Part shown: positions 1-8,658 of the stretch, in pieces | How the letters are laid out: each line of letters opens with the position of its first letter | Numbering within the stretch: the first letter of the stretch is position 1 | From: Bacteroidales bacterium | Lineage (GTDB): Bacteria; Bacteroidota; Bacteroidia; Bacteroidales; UBA7960 | Length of the DNA stretch: 64,000 bases | NCBI GenBank assembly: GCA_012521995.1 | Contig: JAAYLH010000060.1 | Location: 37,590-101,589 of the forward strand | Direction of reading: 5' to 3' | Program-made: the position numbers and the translations under genes | The notes under the pieces: model-generated | Database searches by the model: none | Seen by the model: the letters and a program-made list of their open reading frames with translations, nothing else | What the model was told of the DNA's origin: nothing

Positions 1-684
1 TGGGTATACCCTCTCGGGGCAAGCGCCTCTTACCAGGTCGATGACGGTCTTACGTTCCTGGGGGTCATCTGAAGTGGTGATGTAATCTTTGGGCTTATTC
101 AAAAGGATGTACACTTTCCTTACATTGTTGAGGCGTTCATTTCCATACATGACCACATCACCGGGCTTTACTTTTATGCCCATCTCGGTGACGATCTCTC
201 CATTGACGGTAATGGCTCCGTTGCGGATCAGCATATCAGCCTCACGGCGTGAACACACCCCTGCATTGGCGATGAATTTGTTCAGGCGAATACTTTCATC
301 AAGAGCGCCTTTACGAAGAGATGATTTCCTCTCGTATTTTGAGGGTACTTTGTCTCTTTGGGGAGCACTCCCGTATTTTCCTCTTTTTCTTGGCCTTTCC
401 TCAGAAAAGCGGTTTTCCCTGGGGGAGGATTCATCCCGGGCTTTTTTCCTGTCTTTTCCATAAGGTGTTACGGGCTTCTCACTTCTTCCGCGCGAGGAGG
501 GGTTATTCCTGCGGTTGTCACTGTCTTTTGATGGCCAGCTGTCTTTCTGAATGGGGTTATGGTCTCTGGTTCTTTTTTCGGGACGGGCCTCGCGGCTGGT
601 TTTTTTGCCCGGAGTTCTCTTGCCAGGGTTTTCCTGACGCTTTTTGCGCCGGTCTCCTGTGGATCCGGCTGAAGGTTTTCTCAT
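1..684 (-). CDS. rluB: RluB/RsuA-family rRNA pseudouridine synthase, 5' part only
   Basis: The gene runs off the left edge, so 228 codons are visible and no stop. From the ATG at 684 there is a hydrophilic stretch of about 125 residues rich in Arg, Lys, Glu, Ser and Pro. It is followed by an S4 RNA-binding domain (LNKFIANAGVCSRREAD, then NGAITVNG) and the start of the catalytic domain (VYILLNKPKDYITTSDDP). LNKPxxYxTT is typical of RluB/RsuA/RluE-type synthases, which make pseudouridine in rRNA. The catalytic Asp lies outside the window. RluB (23S rRNA) is the most likely member, but RsuA or RluE cannot be excluded without the C-terminus. Confidence 0.85.
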   Translation of the reverse strand, partial: MRKPSAGSTGDRRKKRQENPGKRTPGKKTSREARPEKRTRDHNPIQKDSWPSKDSDNRRNNPSSRGRSEKPVTPYGKDRKKARDESSPRENRFSEERPRKRGKYGSAPQRDKVPSKYERKSSLRKGALDESIRLNKFIANAGVCSRREADMLIRNGAITVNGEIVTEMGIKVKPGDVVMYGNERLNNVRKVYILLNKPKDYITTSDDPQERKTVIDLVRGACPERVYP

Positions 685-728
685 TCGGTTTTGAAATTGG
701 GGTGTTTAATTAAGCAACGCTTATTTTA

Positions 729-1409
729 CTAAAAAAGTGTCAGGTTGGGGTCCTGCCAGGGTAATATTAATTCAGGCAGATTAACAGCTGCACTGTTCAC
801 TTTTGGGGATACCTTAAATCGATTCATTTTGTTGGCGGGGTAAGGCTGAAGGATATCCTCCAGTTTGTTCCAATTGGTTTCGCTGAACCATTTTTTATGG
901 CTTTCCCGGTCAAGTATCACGGGCATTCGGTTGTGAATTCCATCTAAAAGGGAATTTGCCCTGGTGGTGATAATGGAAAACGAAAACCTCAGCGAGCCGT
1001 CTGTTTCCCTGGTTTGGTTGAAAAGTCCCGCAAAAGCAAACAGGTCCTCATTTTTCAACTGGAAACGCCAGGGCTGTTTGATTCGGCCAGCTTTTTCCCA
1101 TTCAAAAAAGCCATCTGCCGGGATGATGCATCGTTGGGTGTCAAGCAAGCTGTTGAACATTTTTTTCTCGCGCAAAGATTCGGAGCGAGCATTGATCACA
1201 GGAGCGGATTCACCTGCAAAATTTTCCCAGGGAGCACTAAGCCCCCACTGGAACATTTGCAGATGTGAGGGTTGATCCATGGCAATCACAGGCAAGAATT
1301 GCGTTGGGGCAGCATTGTAAACCTGACCCTGAAAGTCAGGAGGAATTATGACCCTGAAATGGTCACCGATCTCCCGGGCTTTTTTGCTTATGGAATATCT
1401 CCCGCACAT
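729..1409 (-). CDS. SRAP-domain protein (YedK/HMCES type), abasic-site DNA-protein crosslinker
   Basis: 226 residues, the usual length for bacterial SRAP proteins. The N-terminus is MCGRYS, so after Met removal Cys2 becomes the N-terminal nucleophile that forms a thiazolidine crosslink with abasic sites in single-stranded DNA. The other family residues are visible: N73 and R75 in INARSE, E103 in FFEWE, and H159 in IHNRMP. The family shields abasic sites at replication forks and is often linked to the SOS response. No LexA-type box was recognised upstream. The next gene on the same strand is separated from it by a terminator, so this gene is probably transcribed alone. Confidence 0.93.
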   Translation of the reverse strand: MCGRYSISKKAREIGDHFRVIIPPDFQGQVYNAAPTQFLPVIAMDQPSHLQMFQWGLSAPWENFAGESAPVINARSESLREKKMFNSLLDTQRCIIPADGFFEWEKAGRIKQPWRFQLKNEDLFAFAGLFNQTRETDGSLRFSFSIITTRANSLLDGIHNRMPVILDRESHKKWFSETNWNKLEDILQPYPANKMNRFKVSPKVNSAAVNLPELILPWQDPNLTLF

Positions 1410-1423
1410 GCAAATGTATATTA

Positions 1424-1452
1424 CTATAAAAAAAGGCGCTGGAAGCGCCTTT
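1424..1452 (-). terminator. Intrinsic terminator of the 93-residue protein gene
   Basis: On the minus strand a 9-bp perfect stem (AAAGGCGCT/AGCGCCTTT) with a 3-nt loop leads into a T-rich tract. It sits between the stop of the gene at 1475-1756 and the start of the SRAP gene. Confidence 0.85.
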
Positions 1453-1474
1453 GATATCTTCTGGAATGCCGGTT

Positions 1475-1756
1475 TTATTCGGATATCTTGTTGAGTTTGT
1501 CAAAAGCGTCGTTTACTTTCTCAAGTAGCTCATCGAACAAGGTACGGTAAAAGTTTCGGAGGCTTTGGCCATTCTCGTTTACCTCAGGGTTGTTGATCCG
1601 GAAAATCATGTTTTCACGAAACTCAATCATTTCGTTAATGATCTGGTCAAGTTCTTCATGTTTATCCTGTTGGGTATACTGATGGATCATGCAAGTCCCG
1701 ATCACTTCATCGATCAGGTAATTGAGGTCCTTTTTAAGGTTCTTGATGCTTGCCAT
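1475..1756 (-). CDS. Small conserved protein of unknown function
   Basis: 93 residues, acidic and almost certainly all-helical. There is no signal peptide, membrane segment or Cys cluster (one Cys, in GTCMIHQY). The sequence (LKKDLNYLIDEVIG, then LRNFYRTLFDELLEKVNDAFDKL) resembles small uncharacterised proteins commonly found in Bacteroidota, but I cannot assign a function. It starts at an ATG at 1756 and has its own terminator. A TATTTTTG element lies 23-30 bases upstream of the start codon, which suggests a monocistronic gene with a short leader. Confidence 0.7.
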   Translation of the reverse strand: MASIKNLKKDLNYLIDEVIGTCMIHQYTQQDKHEELDQIINEMIEFRENMIFRINNPEVNENGQSLRNFYRTLFDELLEKVNDAFDKLNKISE

Positions 1757-1778
1757 TTTTTTTCAATTATTTTGGCTG

Positions 1779-1786
1779 CAAAAATA
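1779..1786 (-). promoter_or_regulatory. Candidate -7 element (TATTTTTG) for the 93-residue protein gene
   Basis: It matches the Bacteroidota TAnnTTTG consensus on the minus strand, a short distance upstream of the ATG at 1756. No convincing -33 TTTG was found at 19-21 nt spacing, so this is only a candidate. Confidence 0.35.
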
Positions 1787-1831
1787 ACAATAGTTTTTGA
1801 GCCTTTTAAGAAAAAAATCAAATAGTTGCTA

Positions 1832-2302
1832 TTAATAAAAGTCAATCATTTCAATGTCATAGATTAATACGGCATTGGGGGGGATTGTGTAGTTTCCGTA
1901 TACTCCATAACCCAGGCCTGAAGGGATGAGAAGTTTTCCCTTGCTACCCCTGTTGAACATTGGGATACCATATTTAAAACCAAGGATGGTTGCGCTCAGA
2001 TTGAATTTTTGTCCCTGACCTCCTCCAAACTCTTCTCCATCTAATAAAAACCCTGTGTAATTGATTTCTACAGTGGAGGTTTCAACAGGGAAGCTCCCTG
2101 AGCCAGCCTTTTCGATTAGATAAAACACACCGGATTCAAGTTCCTGGGCATCCAGGTCGTGCTCCTCAATATATTTAAGGATTTTTTCCCGGTCTTTTGC
2201 AGCTTGTTTTTCAGGGTCATCTGAGCCGCAGGAAACTGCCATGATCAGGAAGGGCAGGACGAACAGGGGTTTAAGCAGGGTTTGAAAACTAATGGGCTTC
2301 AT
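1832..2302 (-). CDS. FKBP-type peptidyl-prolyl isomerase lipoprotein
   Basis: About 156 residues from the ATG at 2302. I prefer this to an in-frame TTG six codons upstream because AAGGA lies about 10 bases before the ATG. The N-terminus is a lipoprotein signal (LIMAVSC), so the mature protein starts at Cys and is anchored in the envelope. The C-terminal half is an FKBP fold: STVEINYTGFLLDGEEF, SGLGYGVYG and PPNAVLIYDIEMIDF. It should catalyse prolyl cis-trans isomerisation on exported proteins. Related lipoproteins in Bacteroidota include GldI-like foldases, but this one is short and the GldI assignment is not secure. Confidence 0.85.
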   Translation of the reverse strand: MKPISFQTLLKPLFVLPFLIMAVSCGSDDPEKQAAKDREKILKYIEEHDLDAQELESGVFYLIEKAGSGSFPVETSTVEINYTGFLLDGEEFGGGQGQKFNLSATILGFKYGIPMFNRGSKGKLLIPSGLGYGVYGNYTIPPNAVLIYDIEMIDFY

Positions 2303-2337
2303 CTTTTGTAATTCCTTCAAATACTTTTATTTGAGTG

Positions 2338-2345
2338 CAAAGCTA
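2338..2345 (-). promoter_or_regulatory. Candidate -7 element (TAGCTTTG) for the FKBP lipoprotein
   Basis: TAnnTTTG match on the minus strand about 36 bases upstream of the ATG at 2302, and downstream of the ftsZ terminator as transcribed. No good -33 element was seen at the expected spacing. Confidence 0.3.
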
Positions 2346-2374
2346 CAAATAAAACTGGTTTGTGGTGATGGGGG

Positions 2375-2404
2375 AGAAAAGAAAAAGCCGGACAAGCCGG
2401 CTTT
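2375..2404 (-). terminator. Intrinsic terminator of the dcw cluster, after ftsZ
   Basis: On the minus strand an 8-bp stem (AAAGCCGG/CCGGCTTT) with a 5-nt loop is followed by a T-rich tract (TTTTTCTTTTCT). It lies about 60 bases past the ftsZ stop and ends the long cluster transcript. Confidence 0.88.
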
Positions 2405-2464
2405 CTCTGAGAAAACAAAACCAAAGAATGATTAAAACAAAAAACAGCAAAACAAGGCAGGGCC

Positions 2465-4009
2465 TTAATCCACGTTATCGTGGAGGAAAGAGTTGTTGGA
2501 TTTAATCTGAGCCTTTTGGTCTTCGCCTTCATTGAGGGTAAACCTGGAGACTTGGGAGTCGGAGCTCAGGGGGGTATTGTTCAGGGCTACATTTCTTCTG
2601 ACGAAAGCAGGTTGCCTTTCCAGATCCTGGAGTCCTTCAGGGGTTTTTAGCTTCATGCTGAGTTCGCGCAAACGTTGTTCTCTGTCTCTGATTTTCCTTT
2701 GAAGATCAGCTTCTGAGACCGGGTTTGACATTGGTTCCATTTCGGGCCTGATATCGTTATCAGGTGCTTCATTTTCCAGGGATGAGTGGTTTGTAAGGCT
2801 GAAATCAGAGTCATCTCCCATACCGGGGAATTCGTAGGTCACTGCAGGCTGATCAGGACGAATCTCAGGTTTCGATTCAGGCTTCTTCTCGGGTGAAGGG
2901 GTAGTCTTGATGAATTTCTTCATGCCACTATTTTCTTCTTCATAAGGATTGTTATGGTTCGAATGGCTTGTTTTATCAACCTTTTCACCAAGATCGATCA
3001 CCGTTTTTTCAGGTAGCTGATCTGTCAGGTAGCCTTTGCCTTCCCCAAAGCCTGTAGCAACCAGGGTAACACTGACTCTGGACTCGAGGGATTCGTCCTT
3101 TCCAAGCCCCCATATGATTTCAGCTGTTGAGCCTGATTCGTCTTGAATATAATCAGTGATTTCAGAGATCTCATCCATGAGGATTTCCTCCACTCCACTG
3201 GTAATATTCAGTAAAATATTTTTGGCACCACGAATGTTGTTGTCATTAAGCAGGGGAGAGGACAGGGCCATTTCGATGGCTTTGATTGCACGGTTTTCTC
3301 CTTCAGCGCTTCCGCTACCCATTATGGCTACGCCGCTGTTTGACATAACCGTTCTGACATCGGCGAAGTCGACATTGATATTTCCCGTAAGGGTAATAAT
3401 CTCTGCAATGCCCTTGGCAGCGGTGGTCAAAACATTGTCGGCCCGGGCAAAAGCTTCAGTCACAGAGAGGTTTCCGTAAAGTTCACGCAGGCGGTCGTTG
3501 CAAATGACCAGGAGGGTATCCACATGCTCCTGGAGCTGTTTGATGCCTTCTTCGGCTTGCTGTCTTCTTTTTCTTCCTTCAAACATAAATGGGATTGTGA
3601 CAATACCTACTGTCAGGATGCCCATTTCTTTAGAAGCGCTGGCAATAACAGGGGCAGCACCAGTGCCGGTGCCACCGCCCATCCCTGCTGTGATAAACAG
3701 CATTTTAGTGCCTTTGTCCAGGACTTCCCTGATGCGGTCAAGGTCTTCAATAGCGGCATTTTTACCCACTTCTGGAAGGCTTCCGGCGCCTCTCCCTTCG
3801 GTAAGGCTGACACCAAGCTGGATTTTATTGGGAACGGGGCTAATATCCAAGGCTTGGCTATCGGTATTGCATATGATAAAGTCAACACCTTCAATACCTT
3901 GCTTGAACATGTGGTTTACGGCATTACTGCCTCCGCCACCAACACCCAGCACTTTGATAATGGATGATTGGTTTTTTGGCAGGTCGAATTTGATCATTTC
4001 TTTGGTCAT
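2465..4009 (-). CDS. ftsZ: Cell division protein FtsZ
   Basis: 514 residues, longer than the approximately 380-400 of model FtsZ proteins because of a long C-terminal linker. The tubulin-like GTPase core is intact: GVGGGGSNAV near residue 22, the GGGTGTG signature at 111-117, and NVDFADV. FtsZ polymerises into the ring that organises division. After an acidic, Pro/Glu/Ser-rich linker comes QPAFVRRNV, which resembles the FtsA/ZipA-binding peptide, but it is followed by another roughly 45 residues ending SNNSFLHDNVD. This extended tail appears typical of Bacteroidota. It is the last gene of the dcw cluster, about 100 bases after ftsA. Confidence 0.98.
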   Translation of the reverse strand: MTKEMIKFDLPKNQSSIIKVLGVGGGGSNAVNHMFKQGIEGVDFIICNTDSQALDISPVPNKIQLGVSLTEGRGAGSLPEVGKNAAIEDLDRIREVLDKGTKMLFITAGMGGGTGTGAAPVIASASKEMGILTVGIVTIPFMFEGRKRRQQAEEGIKQLQEHVDTLLVICNDRLRELYGNLSVTEAFARADNVLTTAAKGIAEIITLTGNINVDFADVRTVMSNSGVAIMGSGSAEGENRAIKAIEMALSSPLLNDNNIRGAKNILLNITSGVEEILMDEISEITDYIQDESGSTAEIIWGLGKDESLESRVSVTLVATGFGEGKGYLTDQLPEKTVIDLGEKVDKTSHSNHNNPYEEENSGMKKFIKTTPSPEKKPESKPEIRPDQPAVTYEFPGMGDDSDFSLTNHSSLENEAPDNDIRPEMEPMSNPVSEADLQRKIRDREQRLRELSMKLKTPEGLQDLERQPAFVRRNVALNNTPLSSDSQVSRFTLNEGEDQKAQIKSNNSFLHDNVD

Positions 4010-4066
4010 AATTTTCGGGGTTGAAGGTAAAAATTTTCAGTGAGCGGAATAAGACGGAAGGGCAAC

Positions 4067-4104
4067 TTTTATTAACAAGTTTTTCCGCCTTATTGTTAAT
4101 AAAA
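4067..4104 (-). other. 12-bp perfect stem-loop between ftsA and ftsZ
   Basis: TTTTATTAACAA and its exact complement TTGTTAATAAAA flank a 14-nt loop, starting only a few bases after the ftsA stop. There is no T-tract, so it does not look like a terminator. An RNA processing or stability element that helps ftsZ reach a higher level than ftsA is possible. That role is inferred, not shown. Confidence 0.65.
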
Positions 4105-4109
4105 TCTGA

Positions 4110-5378
4110 TTAAACGGACTGATCTTTTTCAAAGAAATCAATCCCCTGATTGAATATCTTTGAGAAGAAGCCTGCACCAATGCTTGTTTTTGGAGCTTTT
4201 GATGTTTGTCTTTTTTTCTTGATCTCCTTGTTGTCCAGTCCTTTAATGACCAGTCCTATACCCGTTGCATGCATGGGGCTTCCCGTTTCTCCCGAAAGGG
4301 ATTTAGCCAAATGCTCATTGGGATATCCAATGCGGGTATCCATCCCTGTGATGAATTCAGTTAACTGCGCGGCGTGACGAAGTTGGCTGCCTCCTCCTGT
4401 AAGGACGATCCCAGCAATGAGTTTTTTCTCAAAGCCGGAGTTTTTGATCTCATAAAGCACGTGCTCGATGATCTCTTCCATCCTTGCCTGGATAATATGG
4501 GCCAGATTCCTGAGGGAAATTTCCTTGGCGCTACGGCCTTTTAACCCGGGAATAGAAACGACTTCCTCATCCTTGTTTTCGCTGGCCAGTGCCGAACCAA
4601 AACGTTTCTTCAATTCTTCTGCCTGAACGCGGATTATGGAGCAGCCTTCCTTGACGTCATCAGTTATCACGTTGCCGCCCAAAGGAATGACTGCCGTATG
4701 GCGTATGATGTCGTCCTGGAAGATGGCTATGTCGGTAGTACCCCCGCCAATATCCACCAGGGCAACTCCAGCTTCTTTTTCTTCACTGCTCAGAACGGCC
4801 TCAGCTGAAGCCAAAGGCTCAAGGATCATGGAGGAAATTTCCAATCCGGCCTTTTTAACGCATTTTTCAATATTTTTTGCCGCTGCAACCTGGCCAGTAA
4901 TAATGTGGAAGTTCGCCTCAAGAAGAATGCCTGACATCCCTATGGGCTGGCGGGTCCTTTGCTGGTTGTCAATGATATATTCCTGGGGGATAACATGAAT
5001 AATCTCTTCACCCGGAGGAAGGACAAGTTTATACATATTCTCAATGAGATTGGACACATCATCGTGTTCGATCTCATCTTCAATGCTGTTTCGCATAATG
5101 CTCCCGCGATGTTGCAGGCTTCTGATATGTTGGCCAGCAATTCCAACGTTGACAACTTTAATGTCAACCCCTGAGTTATGGCTCGCTTCGGCAACTGCCT
5201 TATTGATGGAGTCAACGGTGTTCTGAATGTTTTCTACCACACCCCTGTTCACCCCAAGCGAATCGGAGCGGCCGAGTCCCAGGATCTCAACTTTTCCGTA
5301 TTCATTCTTTCGCCCGACAATACAAGCGATTTTGGTGGACCCAATGTCTAATCCTGCGACAATTTCTGACTGTATCAT
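4110..5378 (-). CDS. ftsA: Cell division protein FtsA
   Basis: 422 residues, actin-like ATPase that tethers FtsZ filaments to the inner membrane and recruits later divisome proteins. Phosphate and adenosine motifs of the actin fold are present: GLDIGSTKIACIVG at the N-terminus, VDIGGGTTDIAIF in the middle, and VLTGGGSQLRHA. The C-terminus ends in an amphipathic stretch (GAGFFSKIFNQGIDFFEK) suited to membrane targeting. It follows ftsQ by 8 bases. Confidence 0.97.
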   Translation of the reverse strand: MIQSEIVAGLDIGSTKIACIVGRKNEYGKVEILGLGRSDSLGVNRGVVENIQNTVDSINKAVAEASHNSGVDIKVVNVGIAGQHIRSLQHRGSIMRNSIEDEIEHDDVSNLIENMYKLVLPPGEEIIHVIPQEYIIDNQQRTRQPIGMSGILLEANFHIITGQVAAAKNIEKCVKKAGLEISSMILEPLASAEAVLSSEEKEAGVALVDIGGGTTDIAIFQDDIIRHTAVIPLGGNVITDDVKEGCSIIRVQAEELKKRFGSALASENKDEEVVSIPGLKGRSAKEISLRNLAHIIQARMEEIIEHVLYEIKNSGFEKKLIAGIVLTGGGSQLRHAAQLTEFITGMDTRIGYPNEHLAKSLSGETGSPMHATGIGLVIKGLDNKEIKKKRQTSKAPKTSIGAGFFSKIFNQGIDFFEKDQSV

Positions 5379-5386
5379 AACAATAC

Positions 5387-6178
5387 TTATTTAGAACAAA
5401 TTACTTGATTGCTGTATTTTAGATTTACCCTCCTGTATTGGTACCAGCCGGTTCTGGCCAGTCCATTTTGGTAAAAGATCATCAATTTATTAAACTTTTC
5501 CTGCATCTGGTTCAGGTTCCCCAATTCAATGATATGAGCCCCGTTCTTTGGCGTTAATTCAAAATGACCGGTTTGGGTGACGTAAATGTGGTCGATATAC
5601 GCATTCCAGAAAGGATCTGTTTCAATAAATGAAGCCAGTTTAAAAAGCTCCCTGAGCTTTCTTTCATTGGTGGATATTTCAGCAGGGTCTTTTTCTTCCA
5701 GCAAGTTGACTAGGGGAGAATAGCCTGCGTGGATATGCCCTGTTGCAACGATGACCCTGGCTGTATAATCCGGACTTAATGGCATCATGGATCCAGTTCG
5801 GTCCAGGTAGTAACTTTGATTGTGTGCGTTAATAATCCGAATGACGGGCTGACGTTGGGTGATCAAAATGTTCAGGTCACCATCGATGTTTTCATAAACC
5901 CTTGCTTTTTCAACGTAGGGGATACCTGTTACGACGGACTCAACCTGGCCCAGTTTGCCTTCAGGCAATTGATGACCTTCAATTTTACTCACCGAATTTT
6001 CAACTTTTGCCTTAACATCTTCGGGTGTAATAAAATGATGGCCGTTAAGGTAGTCAACGTTTACAAGAAGCTGGTTGCAGGGCAGCTTGCGGTTTTCCTC
6101 CACGGCAAATCCAAGCAATACCATCATGATAACGGGTAGGACAGTAATGGTTAATATGTTCAGTATTCTCCTGATCAT
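5387..6178 (-). CDS. ftsQ: Cell division protein FtsQ/DivIB
   Basis: 263 residues. There is one N-terminal membrane segment (ILTITVLPVIMMVLLGFA) after a short basic cytoplasmic tail. A periplasmic POTRA-like region (NVDYLNGHHFITPEDVKAKVE) and a beta domain (YVEKARVYENIDGDLNILITQRQPVIRI) follow. FtsQ links early and late divisome components. Sequence conservation in this family is low, but position between murC and ftsA and the topology make the call firm. Its start overlaps the murC stop by 4 bases (ATGA), indicating translational coupling. Confidence 0.93.
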   Translation of the reverse strand: MIRRILNILTITVLPVIMMVLLGFAVEENRKLPCNQLLVNVDYLNGHHFITPEDVKAKVENSVSKIEGHQLPEGKLGQVESVVTGIPYVEKARVYENIDGDLNILITQRQPVIRIINAHNQSYYLDRTGSMMPLSPDYTARVIVATGHIHAGYSPLVNLLEEKDPAEISTNERKLRELFKLASFIETDPFWNAYIDHIYVTQTGHFELTPKNGAHIIELGNLNQMQEKFNKLMIFYQNGLARTGWYQYRRVNLKYSNQVICSK

Positions 6179-7533
6179 GATTTTCTCTTCTTCAGGGTTT
6201 CAACAATTACAGGTACCAGGCGATCAACATCGCCAGCGCCCATTGTAAGCAGAACTTCTGGCGTATTGGTATCCAGGAGCCCGGTAATTTCCTCCTTTCG
6301 TACAAAATGTTTTTCCTTCAGCTTAATTTTTTCAAGCAGCATTTCTGAACTTACGCCTTCAATGGGTAACTCTCTGGCGGGATAAATATCCATCAACCAA
6401 AGAGCGTCGGCTAAGGCGAGCGATTCACAGAATTGAGCGGCCAGGTCACGTGTCCTGCTGTAGAGGTGTGGCTGAAATATTACTGTAACTTTCTGCTTAG
6501 GGTAGAGTTCCCTGGCAGCATGGATACAAGCCCTGATTTCTACAGGGTGATGGGCGTAGTCGTCAATATAAATGGTGTTGTTGTCCTGGTAGCAGGTTTC
6601 GAAACGCCTTTTGACGCCCCTAAACGTTGACAAAGCTTTAGTTATGGTTTCATTGTCAATTCCAAGGCTCCATGCAATAGCAGCAGCACCCAGGGCATTT
6701 TCCAGGTTATGCCTTCCGGGAAGGCCCATTTCACGCAATGAGGCCTGAAAGAGTCCGTCCAGTGCTGCAAAATATTTCCCATTACTGACTTTTATTTCAC
6801 TAGTATAAATACCAGCAGGCGGGTTACAATTGTAGGTCAGCATTCTTCCATCAAAAGGAAGAGTTGGTTCAATGCCTTTTTTTACAACAAGAGTTCCATC
6901 TGGTTTAATCCTTTGAACAAACTCTCTGAAACTTTCCTGTATAGCATCCTCCGAACCGTAAACGTCCAGGTGGTCGGCATCTATGGCGCTTATCAGTGCC
7001 ACATCGGGGTGTAAATGAAGGAAAGAACGATCAAACTCATCGGCCTCCACCACCGCCCATTCAGGATATTCATCACCAAGGAAGTTGGTCTTGTAATTTA
7101 CGCTAATGCCTCCAAGAAAAGCTATGGTTTTGATCTCTGCGGTTTTCAAAATATGCGTTACCAGGGTACTGATTGTTGTTTTGCCATGTGTACCTGCAAT
7201 GGCAATGGTTTTCACATCTCTGGTCAGCAGCCCGAGCAACTCAGCCCTTTTTATCATCGGGATGTTTCTGGTTGACAATGTGTTGAAAAGCACTGTGGTT
7301 TTTGGAACTGCAGGAGTGTATACCACTAAATCTATGTGTGTGGGAATAATGTCTTGCCTGTCCTCAAACCAAATTTTGATCCCTTCTTGCTGCAATTCAC
7401 AGGTCAGGTCAGAGGGCGTTTTGTCGTACCCGCTTACTTCAACCCCTTTGGCATTGAAATACCGGGCAAGGGCGCTCATGCCAATGCCTCCGATGCCGAG
7501 GAAGAAAATGTTATGTAAGCGGTCAATATTCAT
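6175..7533 (-). CDS. murC: UDP-N-acetylmuramate--L-alanine ligase
   Basis: 452 residues, normal for MurC. It adds L-Ala to UDP-MurNAc, the first step of stem-peptide synthesis, in the cytoplasm. The N-terminal nucleotide-binding domain begins FFLGIGGIGMSALA. The ATP loop GTHGKTT is at 114-120, followed by EADEFDRSF and DYAHHPVEI, both MurC-typical. It follows murG with no intergenic bases (ATG at 7533, murG stop at 7534) and overlaps ftsQ by 4 bases. Confidence 0.98.
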   Translation of the reverse strand: MNIDRLHNIFFLGIGGIGMSALARYFNAKGVEVSGYDKTPSDLTCELQQEGIKIWFEDRQDIIPTHIDLVVYTPAVPKTTVLFNTLSTRNIPMIKRAELLGLLTRDVKTIAIAGTHGKTTISTLVTHILKTAEIKTIAFLGGISVNYKTNFLGDEYPEWAVVEADEFDRSFLHLHPDVALISAIDADHLDVYGSEDAIQESFREFVQRIKPDGTLVVKKGIEPTLPFDGRMLTYNCNPPAGIYTSEIKVSNGKYFAALDGLFQASLREMGLPGRHNLENALGAAAIAWSLGIDNETITKALSTFRGVKRRFETCYQDNNTIYIDDYAHHPVEIRACIHAARELYPKQKVTVIFQPHLYSRTRDLAAQFCESLALADALWLMDIYPARELPIEGVSSEMLLEKIKLKEKHFVRKEEITGLLDTNTPEVLLTMGAGDVDRLVPVIVETLKKRKS

Positions 7534-8658
7534 TTATTTGTTTTTTACAAGGCTAAGTGCGACTCCTGCAATAACATCAGCAGCATCCCTGAACGACAGG
7601 CCCGCCAGTTTTTCCTTCAGTCTGAATCGTTTCCCTTCGTCATGAATCAGGTCAACTACAGCCGGACCCAATTTTTCCCTTGCTTTACCATCTTCAATCA
7701 GTACCGCTGCATGATGGTTTACCAGTGCAAGGGCATTTTTAGTCTGGTGGTCTTCGGCAACATTGGGGGAGGGAATCAGAATTGCTGGTTTTTGTACTGT
7801 GCAGATTTCAGATACGGCAATTGCGCCTGCCCTGCTTACCACAAGATCACAGGCAGCATATGCAAGATCCATCCTGTCGATAAAAGGCTTAATATATGCT
7901 TGTTGCTCAAAACCCTTTGCCAATTCAATGGCTTTTTGAAAAAATGTTGTCCCCGTTTGCCAGATAACTTGGATGTCTTGTTCCACAAAAAGTTTAAGAT
8001 GATGGGCAATGCTTTCATTGATTGTCAAAGCCCCTAGGCTTCCCCCCGTTACGAAAAGAACAGGGTGTTTAGGGGTAAACCCAAAAAATGTCATGGCTTC
8101 TTCATATTTGCCTTCCAGGCTTACAATGTCTTGCCTGACAGGGTTTCCTGTAAGGAAAATCTTTGATTTATCAAAAAAGCGTTCCATGCCTTCGTAGGCA
8201 ACACAAATCTTATCAGCTTTTTTCCCAAGGATCCTGTTTGTGAGGCCAGGGAATGAGTTTTGCTCCTGGATAAGGGTAGGAATGCCTTTTTTGGCGGCTG
8301 CCCTAACAATGGGCCCGCTGGCATAACCCCCAACACCAATGACAACATCAGGTTTAAATCGCTTTACGATGTTTTTTGCCCTTACCATGCTGTCAAGCAA
8401 TTTGAACGGTACTTGCAGGTTCTTCCATGTCAGCCTTCGCTGTAAGCCCGAAATGTTAAGGCCAATAATGTGAAACCCTGCAGCGGGTACTTTCTTCATT
8501 TCCATACGCCCTTTGGCGCCCACAAAAAGAATTTGCGCATTGTACACCTTCTTTTTTATGGCTAGGGCAATGGCAATGGCCGGGAAAACATGTCCCCCGG
8601 TTCCTCCCCCGGCAATGATTACCCGTAACACATCAGCTTGTGACAATGGCTTTTCCAT
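7534..8658 (-). CDS. murG: Undecaprenyl-diphospho-muramoylpentapeptide beta-N-acetylglucosaminyltransferase
   Basis: 374 residues. MurG transfers GlcNAc from UDP-GlcNAc to lipid I to make lipid II at the inner face of the cytoplasmic membrane. The N-terminal GGGTGGH loop is at 17-23. The C-terminal UDP-GlcNAc-binding half shows VTGGSLGA and SRAGAIAVSEI. The ATG at 8658 lies inside the end of ftsW (26-base overlap), so the two are probably translationally coupled. Confidence 0.98.
   Translation of the reverse strand: MEKPLSQADVLRVIIAGGGTGGHVFPAIAIALAIKKKVYNAQILFVGAKGRMEMKKVPAAGFHIIGLNISGLQRRLTWKNLQVPFKLLDSMVRAKNIVKRFKPDVVIGVGGYASGPIVRAAAKKGIPTLIQEQNSFPGLTNRILGKKADKICVAYEGMERFFDKSKIFLTGNPVRQDIVSLEGKYEEAMTFFGFTPKHPVLFVTGGSLGALTINESIAHHLKLFVEQDIQVIWQTGTTFFQKAIELAKGFEQQAYIKPFIDRMDLAYAACDLVVSRAGAIAVSEICTVQKPAILIPSPNVAEDHQTKNALALVNHHAAVLIEDGKAREKLGPAVVDLIHDEGKRFRLKEKLAGLSFRDAADVIAGVALSLVKNK

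Noticed and set aside
2317..2532. 71-codon minus-strand frame overlapping the end of ftsZ and its terminator
   Set aside because: It runs through the terminator hairpin and has no family-like sequence.
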